Below are positions 12,955-23,899 of a stretch of DNA of 64,000 nucleotides, piece by piece. Source of the DNA: Marisa cornuarietis (lineage: Eukaryota; Mollusca; Gastropoda; Architaenioglossa; Ampullariidae); the NCBI GenBank assembly GCA_004794655.1, contig SMMW01000186.1:620001-684000 (forward strand), given 5' to 3'. A program made the translations under genes and the position numbers. Each line of letters begins with the position of its first letter. Within the stretch, counting starts at the first letter, position 1. The notes under the pieces are model-generated. The model was not told the origin of the DNA. It did not search any database and saw only the letters and a program-made list of their open reading frames with translations.

Positions 12955-13170
12955 GGGGCTGAGTAACGTGAGCCGCTTATCAGCGGGACCAAACACCTTG
13001 CGCAAAAATGGCACTTTCCCCGTACTCAGGGTGGTCAGAACTAGAGTTACCTGGGAGGGGTTGAGTTACATGAGCCGCTTTCCAGCGGGACCATAGCACC
13101 TTGGGGCAAAATGGTACTTCTCTCGTACTCAGAGTGCTTTTGCTGCTTTTCCAAGCAGGACCAGTCGCCT
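12955..13170. repeat. Tandem repeat, period about 102 bp
   Basis: Two clear copies start near 12970 and 13072, both with GAGCCGCTT, CAGCGGGACCA, CACCTTG, AAAATGG and CGTACTCAG in the same order. A third, eroded copy follows from about 13140. It abuts the retrotransposon fragment that starts near 13235. Confidence 0.75.
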
Positions 13171-13234
13171 TTCGGTAGCAGGTGCAAGAACCGACTTTTT
13201 TCCAGGTATTTATGCTAAAATATTTGGGTACTAC

Positions 13235-14385
13235 GTCACCCGCTGATCATACACAGACCCTTTTGCTACACTGCGAATCATTATTGAACAGTTCATCGAA
13301 TGGCAGTCCCCACTCTACATGACATTTGTGGATTTTGAGAAGGCATTTGAGTCCGTAGACAGAGAGACCATCTGGAAGTTGATGAAGCACTACGGATTTC
13401 CACCAAAGTTCATTGCGATCATCTAATAGCTATATAAGGACTCGACATGCCAGCTGATCCACAATGGGAAGCTGACCGACCCCTTCGCAGCAAGGACTGG
13501 AGTAAGGCAAGGTTGTAATCTTCCTGATTGTCATAGACTGGATCATGAGAAGAACAACCTCTAACAGCAACACAGGCATTCAATGGACCTTTGCCATGCA
13601 ACTTGAGGATCTTGACTTTGCAGATGACATCAGCCTGCTGTCCCACAAGCAACAACATGCACAGACAAAGCTCACTCGGCGCTCAGAAGAAGCAGCAACA
13701 ACTGGCCTGACAATCAACATCAAGAAGACAGAGGTAATGCGGGTCAACAACAAACAAGAAGCCCCACTTCAACTACACGGGGAATGTATTACAGAGACTG
13801 ACCGCTTCACCTACGTAGGCAGCATAGTCACCAAGGATTGAGGTGCAGATGAAGATGTAAGAAGCAGAATAAATAAAGCCAGGCACGCATTCCACATCCT
13901 GTGACCCATCTGGAATTCCAAGGCACTATCTCAGCACACCAAGATCCGCATCTTTCATACGAACGTAAAATCTGTCATTTTATATAGGTCTGAGACATGG
14001 CGTGTGACAAACACCATCACCAGCAAGATTCAAGCATTCATCAACAGATGTCTGCGCCCCATCCTCAACATCAGACGGCCCGAGAAGATCTCCAATGCAG
14101 AGAGAGAGCCAACCAAAAATCTGCCAGCCAAGACATCAAGAAGTGAAAGTGGGGCTGGATCAGTCACACCCTGCAAAAGCCGGCCGAAAATCGGACTGGA
14201 ACTCAGAGGGGAGGCGCAGGGTTGGGAGACCCAGACAGACGTGGAGAAGATCGGTCCACGGTGAGGCGGAGGAAGCTGGAATAACATGGACACCTTCTGG
14301 AGGGAGGCCCAGAACCGGGTTCGCTGGCGTGGTGTAGATGCGGTCCTATGCTCCACTGGGGGCGAAAAGGAATAAGAAGAAACGT
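13235..14385 (+). mobile_element. 5'-truncated non-LTR retrotransposon (RT C-terminal half)
   Basis: Reading across stops and frameshifts, the order is ATLRIIIEQFIEWQ, FVDFEKAFESVDRETIW (reverse transcriptase), GVRQGCN, then DLDFADDISLLSH (the catalytic FADD box), TYVGSIVTKD, KARHAF, WNSKALSQHTKIRIFHTNVK and the C-terminal RRRVGRPRQTWRR with STGGEKE before TAA near 14374, ending in GAAGAA. This is the endonuclease-reverse transcriptase type with a GIQWT motif before FADD, common in molluscs and flatworms, probably RTE-like. It is broken by at least an internal TAG and frameshifts, so not active. The 5' half is absent. Confidence 0.85.
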
Positions 14386-14676
14386 CACCCGCTGTGTTGT
14401 CTGTTTGCCTCGCGCGACCAAGCGTGGGGTGGAAGAGGGTGCAGGGTGGAGGGAACAAGGCACTGTCAGCGGTTCATACTGTCTAACGCTCCCGGTACAT
14501 TACCAAATGTCATCAAACTAAAAAAAAAATCATTTTTAAGGCACTGTTTAATTTGTATTGCAAGTTTTAATCTATGGTTTTCAAATTGCTTCTGTAGCGC
14601 CATTGTCATAAGTTTACAATCATAATTTAGTTAAACATGGATAATAAAGGCTTAACATTCATTTCCATCTTTTAAG

Positions 14677-14767
14677 CAAGACAAGGTGGTTAAAATGAAT
14701 GATCTTAACGGCGAAGGCGATCCAATGGGTGGATTCTTAAAGAAAACCACGGAAGAATCAGGAAATG
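14677..14767 (+). CDS. Candidate coding exon of an unknown plus-strand gene
   Basis: An acceptor-like site (ATTTCCATCTTTTAAG) and a strong donor (ATG|GTAAGA) flank 91 bp. The ATG at 14695-14697 in good context opens MNDLNGEGDPMGGFLKKT, then TEESGN, and the frame leaves in phase 1. The hydrophilic, Gly/Glu/Lys-rich start looks like a genuine N-terminus. I could not find partner exons between here and LRRC58, and I do not recognise the protein. Alternatives are a decayed exon or a gene with very long introns. Confidence 0.4.
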
Positions 14768-17700
14768 GTAAGACAAAATGAAGTTTCTGGACTGTTAAAA
14801 GAATATGCTTCTGCTTACCTTTCATTCATGGTTAAAATATATCTGTATGCTTCCTGAATTTGTTGCATGTTTACAAGCAGTTCGATTACTTTTCATAAAC
14901 TTAACATCTTGTGTTTTGGGTGTCTCGAGAAAGACCCACGTGCAAGGGAGCAGCTCCTCTAAACAGATTTGACATCATGCCTGGATACCTGTGGGATGGT
15001 GTGGGATGGTAGGGTGAGTGAACAGTGTGAGAAGCGCGAAGAAGAAGAATAAAAAAGAATGCATGATATTAACATTTACATTGATTAGCTAGGCGGAATT
15101 AGTTCTTTCTAACGATGGAATATATAGGCCATATCTTTTCGGTCTTAGCTAATGTTATTGTTAAGGGGAAAATCCCGTAAAAATTAAAAAAAAAATATTT
15201 TAACAGCCATACATCACTAGGAAACGATACATTAATTGTTCCATCACAAAAACATTGTATTGAATAGAATCAATATCTACCTAAATTTTCCAACAGAGTA
15301 ACACTGCCTTATACGGCTTATAGCCATATGAAGTTAAAACAATTTCTTGTGCTGTTTTACAAATATATAATTTATACTAAATTTGACATAAGCCGTTTGC
15401 TATATATGTCTGGGGTGTTTGACATGATTTCCGAGATTAGGTCAGGAGCGATATGAAGACATTGTTTCCCCTTCGTTCGAGCAGTAAAGAAAGCAATAAC
15501 AGGAGAGGGTTGGAGTGTATGTTCTGGTTTACATCTGAGATGAGTCCTACGGCGAAACGAGAGTCCATTAAATATTTACCGCAAGCAGAGTCATAATTAT
15601 TTTATATAAAGACAACTTGTGCGTCACTACCACACCGCAAACACAGTGATCAATCATTTAATGTGCATGCACTGATATGTCATAGAGCTTGCAGTGCATT
15701 TAAGACTTATTTGATCGGATTTGAGAAATTAAGCTGTCAAACGTTCAGTTTAAGGAGGACTACGATGGAATGCAAATCTGTTGTAATGTGACTTTGTATG
15801 TGTTGAAGAACAAATTAAGCATCATCACAGTACACCGCATACACACTATCATGGAAGAATCCGGTCTAGGATATGACTGTACTTAAACCCTCCTCTCTTA
15901 AAAAAAATTGTCATGAAATATTTAACCTTATAGTTTTTGCGTGCGCTCGAGTGCGCCTGTCCATAGCGACGACTATGATAAGCAGGGGGAGAAGGTTTGT
16001 TGTGGCGATGACGATGATGAAACAAATTAAACGATATAGATTTTTAAAAATGTATAGTTGGCAAAACAGTAACAATACTTTTTCATGTACGAATAAAGCA
16101 GGAATAATCATTTAGAAAGGAAACTTTTCTGTAAGGTCCCCTGCCTAATCACAAATTAATTATAATGCATATGAAAACTGTCTTGTGACTGTTGCGTGTA
16201 AACATAATGTTTAGCAAACATCATTAATACACGGGAAAGCTGTGTATACAGTGTAGGACTGTAGGGGGTGGGGGGAAGACACACAAGCAATCTGCCCTCG
16301 GAACAGCTATTTCCTACAAAAGCAATTAAATAAGAATAAACATTCTAAAATGAAACGCATGCTCAATGTTTGGTTCACATGTCCCCGTTGTGCTTTCGTA
16401 GTTATCTAAGAATTAACATCCGATTTTATATCCAATTGCAACGCAGATCTCTTTAACAGTTTTTTTTCATGCAGTTTTATAAAAGCATATTAGACATTGA
16501 TTCTAATTCCCTGATATTGACCCGTGCGTAGTGCTCAAATAGTCCTCTAGATAACCACAAAGTCAGAATACCACTAGTTCCATGTTTGGTTGTTCCAGGA
16601 CGAAAGCTGCATGGATGCTCCCGGGACATCGTTTCCTCCACTCCACATCCCCACATCCCCATTTCCTGCTACTGATCGAAGGTGCTGGAAGCCGCGTTTG
16701 TGAACTACATGATTGCTACAGGTAGTTGCACGTTCTGTATCGATGTTGGCTCTAACTGATATTTTATTGCGTTTTTAGAGTGGTGTCGTCGTCAAACTGA
16801 TGTTTTCTATTTGGTGAGCGCTGTAATGTCAACATTTATGGACTGTTCTCCAAACGACAGGATAGAGCAAAGTGATTAGTCATTAAACAGCGACAGCTGT
16901 GTTAAATCTCAGATAAACCTGAAACCGCAGCAGGACATGCGTACTAACCAATTTTAAAAGATACGGTCGTGCTGGAGGTTTTCATGTCCTTACAGTTTGA
17001 TTTTCTTTTTTTAATGTAGGCAAGTCGATCTTTCGATCTTTTCCTGGTAGATGCATGGTTGTAATAGGACAGTTTTTGTTGCGAATATATCTTTAAATAT
17101 TAGTTATCATTTTTACAGCATCTCTTTTGTTTGACAGCACTTCCTTTAACATCTTAAAAAGAAAAAACACACACACAAAACTATGGACATTTAGACTGGC
17201 ACAAGACCGTCATTAGTAGTATTAATTATTAGTTATAATGTGTTAAAGGCTTTTCGCATTCTTGACATACATTGTCAAAATACATGAAAGTGTATATTTT
17301 TATATGGAAGTATCTACAGTTCTTTATAGTTAGATCAGCACTTTAAACCTTTATTCATAAAAAGCAGCTTGTTCTGACAGTAGTTAATGCTCTCTCATGG
17401 AAACGGTGTAATGATGGACGGTTTAGAATTTATTTTCAGCTTATGAAAATAACTGAATTTGTGTTGGAAGAATGTTTCTTTGGGTTTTATATGAAAATTT
17501 AAGTCCTGGTTCATTAAAGCTATTTTTGTTGCTGAAGGTTGTTGTGTGTGTCTATGTATGCTTGTTTATCTCTTTTTTGGGGGATGGTGGTGGGAGAGCA
17601 TGTAGATGCAGAAATATTGAGTACTATGATATACAAATGCACATTAAGTGTATTTATCTTATAGTGAAAATTCAATTTCAGAAGCATTTTCACTTGAAGC

Positions 17701-18750
17701 AGTCAAACAGTCATCTGGAAGAAAGTCAGCTGGTCTACCTCATTAACTAGCTTCTGCTGAAAAGCTCTGTTCAATCAGTTGTTGACAACTTATCCTTCAT
17801 GGGTGTGCATTTGTCCATGCACCTAATAACTTTGCATCTGTTTGTCAACAGACTTGACAGGCATGCATCTGCTTGGAGTTCATTGCCTCCACTTGATAAG
17901 ATAGTTTAGTGACTGATGGATCAGTCTTTGATAATTACAACATTAAATTCAGAGAAAAAATTGTTGATGTTTACTATGATATGACACAGAACAATTACTT
18001 GTCCTTGACTTTTTGGTGGTGGCATTGATATTGCAGGTTTATACACGTTTGAGCAGACATACACAGCAATGGAGATAGACTCCATAAAAATTCATTCGTC
18101 TTTTGCATTCCAGTAAAGAGCATCTTTATAGCTGGTTAAAGGGTGGATGCTTACCTCTGATCATATTTCAAAGTAGAGGCTAGACTTTTGTATTGCTATA
18201 AGGATGTCTTTTGTAACTGCATGTAACTATTGGTTGGTTTGAAACATTTTTATGTTCATCTTGCAATGATTTCCCACTTAAGTGAAGAGGTGTGATAAAC
18301 TGAGCTAAAGCTGGAGTACCCTGACGACAGCCATCTAAATAGGTGAACAGGCGAGACAAAGAACACTTCTTCCCTCAATCTGAACTGTCCCTGCATCACA
18401 TGATTTGTTCCTTTCCATCTTTGTCTTGTTTGGAGCAGCAAAAGATATCAACGTCAGAGACTGTGGGGCTTCACAATTAACTTAATTTAATGTATAAATT
18501 TAATTCAATCATCTTATTTATTTTAATTAAAGATCCATAGTTGAATTCAAAATGTATACATTTTACCTACATTTGAACCCACCAGGGAAAGAAAGGGAGA
18601 CTACTCTTTCAAACCTGTTCTGACTAAAGGGGAAATAACACAAGGTGGAAGGTCGTTTTGTTGATTACGGTACCAACGGGTCGCCTTACTCGGCTTACTG
18701 CGTGTGAGCACGCCATGTGCTTCAAAGAACTAGGGACGAGGACAATAGAA
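14768..18750. other. AT-rich non-coding DNA
   Basis: No exon or domain was recognised. A duplicated GTGGGATG motif at 14990-15012 and a GAAGAAGAA run near 15035-15050 resemble the tail of the retroelement at 14385 and may be an eroded copy. The rest is AT-rich, possibly intron of the gene that includes the 14.7-kb exon. Confidence 0.4.
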
Positions 18751-18962
18751 GTAAGCTTTGCCAAAAATAGTGCAAGGTAATGACAAAGCATGTGACACAT
18801 TAGGTCTGCTTACACAGCCTACTGAAGTAAACGAGAGGAAGTGCAAGTCATCTATTCTCCAAATGCGCTTTCAACCTGAGCGTGACAGTCACTCCCGGCG
18901 TATTACAGTCTGTTCCCACGTACATGCAAGTGCGTTGTGTGCATTAATATATAATGCATATA

Positions 18963-18964
<2 letters not shown>

Positions 18965-19027
<63 letters not shown>

Positions 19028-19052
19028 AAGAGAGAGAGAGAAAAAAAAATAA
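18965..19052. repeat. (TG)n plus (GA)n compound microsatellite
   Basis: About 24 TG dinucleotides run from 18967 to 19016 and pass directly into GAGAGA-rich DNA ending in a short poly(A). A second GA-rich patch lies at 19095-19115. Confidence 0.95.
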
Positions 19053-19369
19053 AGATCACGAAATGAAAGGAGGCGTATGGTAAAAGAGCAGGCGAAAGAG
19101 AGAGAGAGAAAGAAAAGATGGGGTTCTGCCACACCTGTTGTGCTGTTATCTTATTGGACAGTACGAAGGCGGGTCCTCAGAGTCAAGGCCGGCCATATTA
19201 TTATCTCGGTGACTAATTGCAAAGATAATTCATATATAGATGAGTAAGTGCGACTGTTTAAGAATTAATGCTTATGTATGTAACTCGCTTTTTTCAGGGA
19301 ACACGACTCCCTCATTTCTCATCTCTCAGAATTCGCTTTGATTTAAAAAAGACTCAGACCTTGCGGAAT

Positions 19370-20130
19370 TATTCAAGGCCAAAGATAGAGAAATGTTCTA
19401 GACTCTGATGTAGACACTCTCTGGAAACATCATAGGTGCTTCTGTCGACAGCCCAGGAAGTGTTAGTCAAAGGAATCGGAAACAACACTGGGTCACGAAT
19501 GACATACACCCTAGATCTGTGAACAAAGCATGACCTATAAAGAGAAAAAAGTAAAAGCAAATCCAAAGTAGCTTTCAAGTACAAAGAAGTGAATTGTGCC
19601 ATTAGGAAAGGGATGAAGACAGCAAGGGAGAACTGGATCGACAGCTGATTCTATAGAAGAGGGAACAGCACTGGGTGACAGCAAACTGACCTAATAAATA
19701 CTAAAGACTCACCCCAAACAGGTCAACATAAGACCTCAGTCATCGAAGACAGCGATCACCTTCTCACGGAAAGCACTGCTGAATGTATGGATTGATTATT
19801 GCAAGGACCTGTACAACTTCCAGCTGATGAAAGTCACTAACATCCTTCAAAACAACCAAACTAGAACCAGCCAGCCTGCAGACCTGCCAGTCCTACGGGA
19901 AAGAGCGGGACTCAATCTGAAGGGAGAAAAGTCACCGGGCGTTGACAACGTCCAAGCTGAGCTGCTCAACCGATGGAAATGAAGTAACAAAGACCATCAC
20001 TGCTCTGTGCCAATGAGTCTGTGAAAGTAAAGCGTGGTCCAAATAATGGACCCAGTCACTAGTCATACCCCGTCCAAGTAAAAGGAAACAAACAGTACCA
20101 AAACTACAGAACCATAAGCCTAATCTGTCT
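19370..20130 (+). mobile_element. Degraded retrotransposon, segment between endonuclease and RT
   Basis: Translated fragments in changing frames match the linker and palm start of the same broad RT class as 13235-14385: TARENWIDS, then GEKSPGVDNVQAELL-like (usual form KSAGVDNIPAEL), ESVKVKRG.. and QNYRTISLI (usual form QNYRTISLISH). Several stops and frame shifts show it is dead. It is followed at 20130-20290 by a different element's tail. Confidence 0.65.
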
Positions 20131-20290
20131 GTAATTTACTCTGTGTATGAGTGTGTATGTGGTGTAGAAGTGAGCGTGTCTGTTATATGCGAACATAGGT
20201 GCATGGTTGTTGATGATTCAGTCTATTTATTATTTATGTAAAACGCTCTAAGCAAATCGTTGTAAAGGCGCTATATATAAATCCTCATTT
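20130..20290 (+). repeat. 3' tail of a CR1/L2-like LINE or SINE
   Basis: A GT-rich lead is followed by AAACGCTCTAAGCAAATCG and GGCGCTATATATAAATCCTC. The paired CGCTCTAAGC / GCGCTATATA motif is the recurrent terminal pattern of this window. Only non-coding 3' sequence is present. Confidence 0.55.
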
Positions 20291-21035
20291 CTGTGAGTAG
20301 TCCAGAGAGTTCAGTAAGTGGAGGTGACTTAGAAAGCTGTATATCATCAGTATAACTCACATGTAACATGGCATGATGTGGCATAACATCAGTCAGAGGG
20401 GAGGTATATAACACAAAAAGTATTGGATCCAATACAGTGCGGGACACCATATCTCATGACAGAAGCATCTAAGTAAACACTATTCACACACAGAGTATTG
20501 GACGGTCCATGAGATAGGATCGAAACCAGGAGAAAGCAACATCATGAATACCAAAAGAGTGTTGAGGTCTGTGCAGAAGTATGGAATGATCTACAGTATC
20601 AAATGAAGCTGACAAGTTTAAAGCGCCAGAAATACCTTGTCATCCTCAACACTTAGGAGTATATCATTTACAACTTTTAGAAGTGCAGATTCAGTACCAT
20701 GGCCTTGTCTATAAACCGACTGGAAGGGATTAAGGAGATGATTTTGCTCCACGTGTGCAATACGCTGGGAAAGAACAATCTTTTCCAGAACCTTAGACAG
20801 AAATGACAGGTTTGAAGCTGGTCTGTAATTGCTTAAGCAGTTACGATCTAAAGATGGTTTCTTTATAAGTAGGTGGACAATTGCCGACATGAACTCGAGA
20901 GGAAAGTGCCCAGACGGGAGAGAATCTTTAATGATATAGGTTATATGTGGTCAATTTGAGATATAGTAAGGTGGTAGTGCAGCAAGCTGAAAATTAGTCC
21001 TCAGTGGGTTGCTGAATTCTTGGAAACATTAAAAA
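20284..21035 (-). mobile_element. CR1/L2-type LINE reverse transcriptase fragment
   Basis: On the minus strand the frame from 20890 reads SAIVHLLIKKPSLD, LSNYRPASNLSFLSKVLEKI, then NPFQSVYRQGHGTESALLKV, the fingers region of CR1/L2-clade reverse transcriptase. Upstream DNA gives IIKDSLPSGHFPLEF. Downstream, in shifted frames, come AFSWFRSYL, TVLDPILFVLYTSPLTD and a SYTDDIQL catalytic box (usually YADDTQL, so the Ala is replaced by Thr). Both ends of the element are missing and the frame is broken near 20618. Confidence 0.85.
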
Positions 21036-21812
21036 AGTTAAGGTGTGAAATAGTTCCAAGGAAGAGTTCTTAAGTGCCATACAAATATAATTTAATTTTT
21101 CTTGTGCATTGTAGTATGATACAAAACTCTGTCAGGGATGATCGTACAGTTAGTTGGTTGTATTTCCAATTGGGTCAGTAACTACATAGACATACATAGA
21201 GAGCTACACTGACACTCTTAACAGGTGCCAGATTCTGTTTGGGAAGAAACCGCCAAAACCGATGTTAACAAGTATAATGTTGATGCACATACTGTACTTT
21301 TCTTGTGAGCATTTGGTGGGGTGTGTGTGGTTGTATGGGTATACAATTTCTGTTTTGACACCAAAACATTCCTGTGTTCTGCAAGTGGATATTGTACTGT
21401 GATGTTAATAAATTAAGAGAGTGAGCAAGTCAAATTTCCAGCAAATAGATCATCCCTGAACAAGATAAATTGCAGCGAGAAACCGTCAGCTGTGCGTCAG
21501 CACAAAAATATGTATAGAACTCGCATGTACTTCTTCCGAAACTACTTTTACCCATAAGTTATATGTCTGAAATGCTGAACAACTACATCCTTAAGTCTTG
21601 GGGTATGCAGAGGAAACGTACCTGACAAGTCCTACCAGACATGACAGCGCTGTCTGGCAGATGGAACGCACTGAGTACACCTTTGTGAGCGAATGTTTTT
21701 TGGAGGTGTGGAAAGAACAGGGAAGAAGAGTGAATGAAAGAAGGAAATAAAAAGAAAAGTGTAAATAAAACATCTTTCATCCTGCCATATAACATTTTTT
21801 AGACATACCTAT

Positions 21813-21848
21813 AAGCGCTCTAAAAATTTATTATTATTATTATTATTA
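21813..21848 (+). repeat. LINE/SINE tail GCGCTCTAAAAATTTATT
   Basis: ATAAGCGCTCTAAAAATTTA followed by (TTA)n; another copy of the terminal pattern, with no coding part recognisable beside it. Confidence 0.5.
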
Positions 21849-22904
21849 GCGATTACATCTTTTTCATGTGGTCTCATTACTAGCGATGCCCATGTATATT
21901 TGAAGGTATGTATGAGGTATTATGTATGTGTGCGTGATGCATAGATAAGTAAGCATGCACTAGCCTTGACCACCTCTTGACTAGATGGAGGGCAACAAAT
22001 GTAGAGTTAAAATAAATCTTCTAGTTACATCAAAAATCCCGTCTCCAAGAATTTTTCTTCCAAAACGAAAGTTGATTTGAGTGGAAACATGTGTGAGCTT
22101 ATGCACTGAGGAGATGAAAAATCAGTAGCTGGGTACTTTATGACATTTCCTTTCCCAATCAATTTGCAGGTGTAACCTTATAAATCAGCACAGGCAAACT
22201 CCAGCTGCCTTCACTTTGCTAGTTTTGGACGTTTACCTTATTTGCACCCCAACTGTCTATAACGTTTGCAGTCATTAGCAGGCTATATATTTCTGGATTT
22301 TAATGTACAAATGAATGGAGTATAGTTCCTAAGGTTTCCTGTTCCACACCCTGAGGAAACGTTTCATTTATGTTCGCATTCCTTACAAAACTAACATCAC
22401 ATTTAAAGATGACAAATTTAATGATTTAAATGCAATTCTTTGATAGTTACTTACTTATCTGTTAATTTTGTCATTCTTTGTGATTAAATAAACAATTGCC
22501 CACGAAACACGACCGCCTACTACCACTAGCTGAGTGATCACTCGTCACTCTTTGTGGTATCTCCTCAAATTCCATCTCGCACCCTCCTGAGGCTGCGGGC
22601 ACCCCAGATTGCAAGTCTTGATCTAGCGCGACTTTGTACCCGACCCCACGTTGACAGCATGTTTCTCCCAGGAAAAGAGATTTCAGTTTAATTAAAGTGC
22701 TGACGTGACTCAATATATATATATATATAAAGCGACCCCATAGGCCTTTGTATGATGACGTGAACGAAATAAGCCACCCAATGTACTGTTTGGAGGTTAC
22801 AGGTACGAACAGGTGACACACAGGGTTTGGACTTTTCTTATCAGGGTCGAGGACGTGCATTTCTGTGACCTATCGTTGGTACGCCAGTTGGCATGATTCT
22901 CCAC

Positions 22905-23295
22905 TTTTCCAACGTACATTTTCTCCGTCAGGTTAGCTTTCGGTCCGTTTGTGTGCCACCCATCAGACGGGAGAAATTCGGCAGTTGCTCCTCCTTCTCG
23001 GGTCCCCATCTTTGGAATTCTCTGCCCCGTAGTCTTCGAACTGTTCGAAGGTTTTAAGTCCGCCCTCAAAGTCCTCCTCTCTATAGTGGTATCTTTGATA
23101 ATCAAGCACTGTGTTTTGTTCACTCCTCAGTTTTCTTCCTCATTAACTTCATCTTTGTCGTCTAATGCACTAATGTTCGTGTTTGTCATGATGTCATCCA
23201 TTTGTTGACGCTTGTGCTTCTTGTATAGTTTATAGTCGCTCGTGTTCAACATATTGAGCTCGGGGCAGTGCGCTCTATAAATTCAATTATTATTT
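22905..23295 (+). mobile_element. CR1/L2-like LINE 3' end (ORF2 C-terminus plus tail)
   Basis: Across frames the sequence reads FGSC, GPHLWNSLPRSLRTVRRF and FEGFKSALKVLL, the standard C-terminal signature LWNSLPRSLRT..SFKSALK of CR1/L2-type ORF2 proteins. It is followed by 3' sequence ending GTGCGCTCTATAAATTC and ATTATTATT at 23263-23295. At least two frame changes are needed, so it is a fossil. This copy links the GCGCTNTATAAA tail in this window to a LINE of this clade. Confidence 0.8.
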
Positions 23296-23734
23296 GTTTG
23301 TGGTACCAAGCGACATCCTATGAGGATCTGCCTCTTCATAAGATCAAAGGCAACAGAGTTATATTTAGGTCTTTAATAAAAACAACTGGCCTGTTTCCTG
23401 ATCTTCCCTCTCATCCTACCCGTTGTTTCTCTCGGGTGGTTTGGTGGCGCAACCACAGTTTCTGCAATTACTTAGAATTGTTATATAAATGTCGTGGTCA
23501 AAATATTAACCGGACAGGTGTTCTAAGAGCCAGTGTATAAAATAAACTGGTAAAATTAATGTATGCATGTCTGTGTGTCGTTGTGAATTAGGTATATTTG
23601 ATACATTTTTTGATCAAATAATATATGTCAATATTAATTATTACTGGTTCATGACTAATGTACTTGGTAAACCCTCATGTGTGGATCTTAGGATTTTTTA
23701 AACCGGTTGAAGGTGAAAAAAACATGAAGACTGT

Positions 23735-23830
23735 AACTTTGAGAAAATGTCACCGACCGAGAGGATCCTGGTACTTAGGTTCAAATCTCGACTTCACCAC
23801 ACATACTTTTTTGATAATATGCCACCTGTA
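23735..23830 (+). mobile_element. tRNA-derived SINE fragment (B box)
   Basis: GGTTCAAATCTCGACT at about 23779 fits the tRNA promoter B box GGTTCRANYCC. The preceding ACCGACCGAGAGGATCCTGG could be the remains of the anticodon arm. No intact cloverleaf was found. Confidence 0.4.
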
Positions 23831-23840
23831 ACAAAGGGTG

Positions 23841-23880
23841 TAACACACACACACACACATGCGCGCGCACGCACGCACGC
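23841..23880. repeat. (AC)n and GCAC microsatellite
   Basis: A run of CA dinucleotides passes into alternating GCGCGCACGCACGCACGC. Short TA runs follow at 23904-23916. Confidence 0.85.
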
Positions 23881-23899
23881 GTAATGTTTTATTTATAAG

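Noticed and set aside
12766..13014. 82-codon minus-strand open frame
   Set aside because: It spans the 102-bp tandem repeat, has no recognisable domain and no splice context.
14030..14458. 142-codon minus-strand open frame, the longest in the area
   Set aside because: It is the antisense shadow of the retrotransposon C-terminus on the plus strand.
18758..19134. Open frames with Cys-Val or His-Thr repeats on both strands
   Set aside because: They are translations of the TG/GA microsatellite.
23735..23830. Possible functional tRNA gene
   Set aside because: Only a B box is present; the acceptor stem, anticodon arm and A box are not recognisable.
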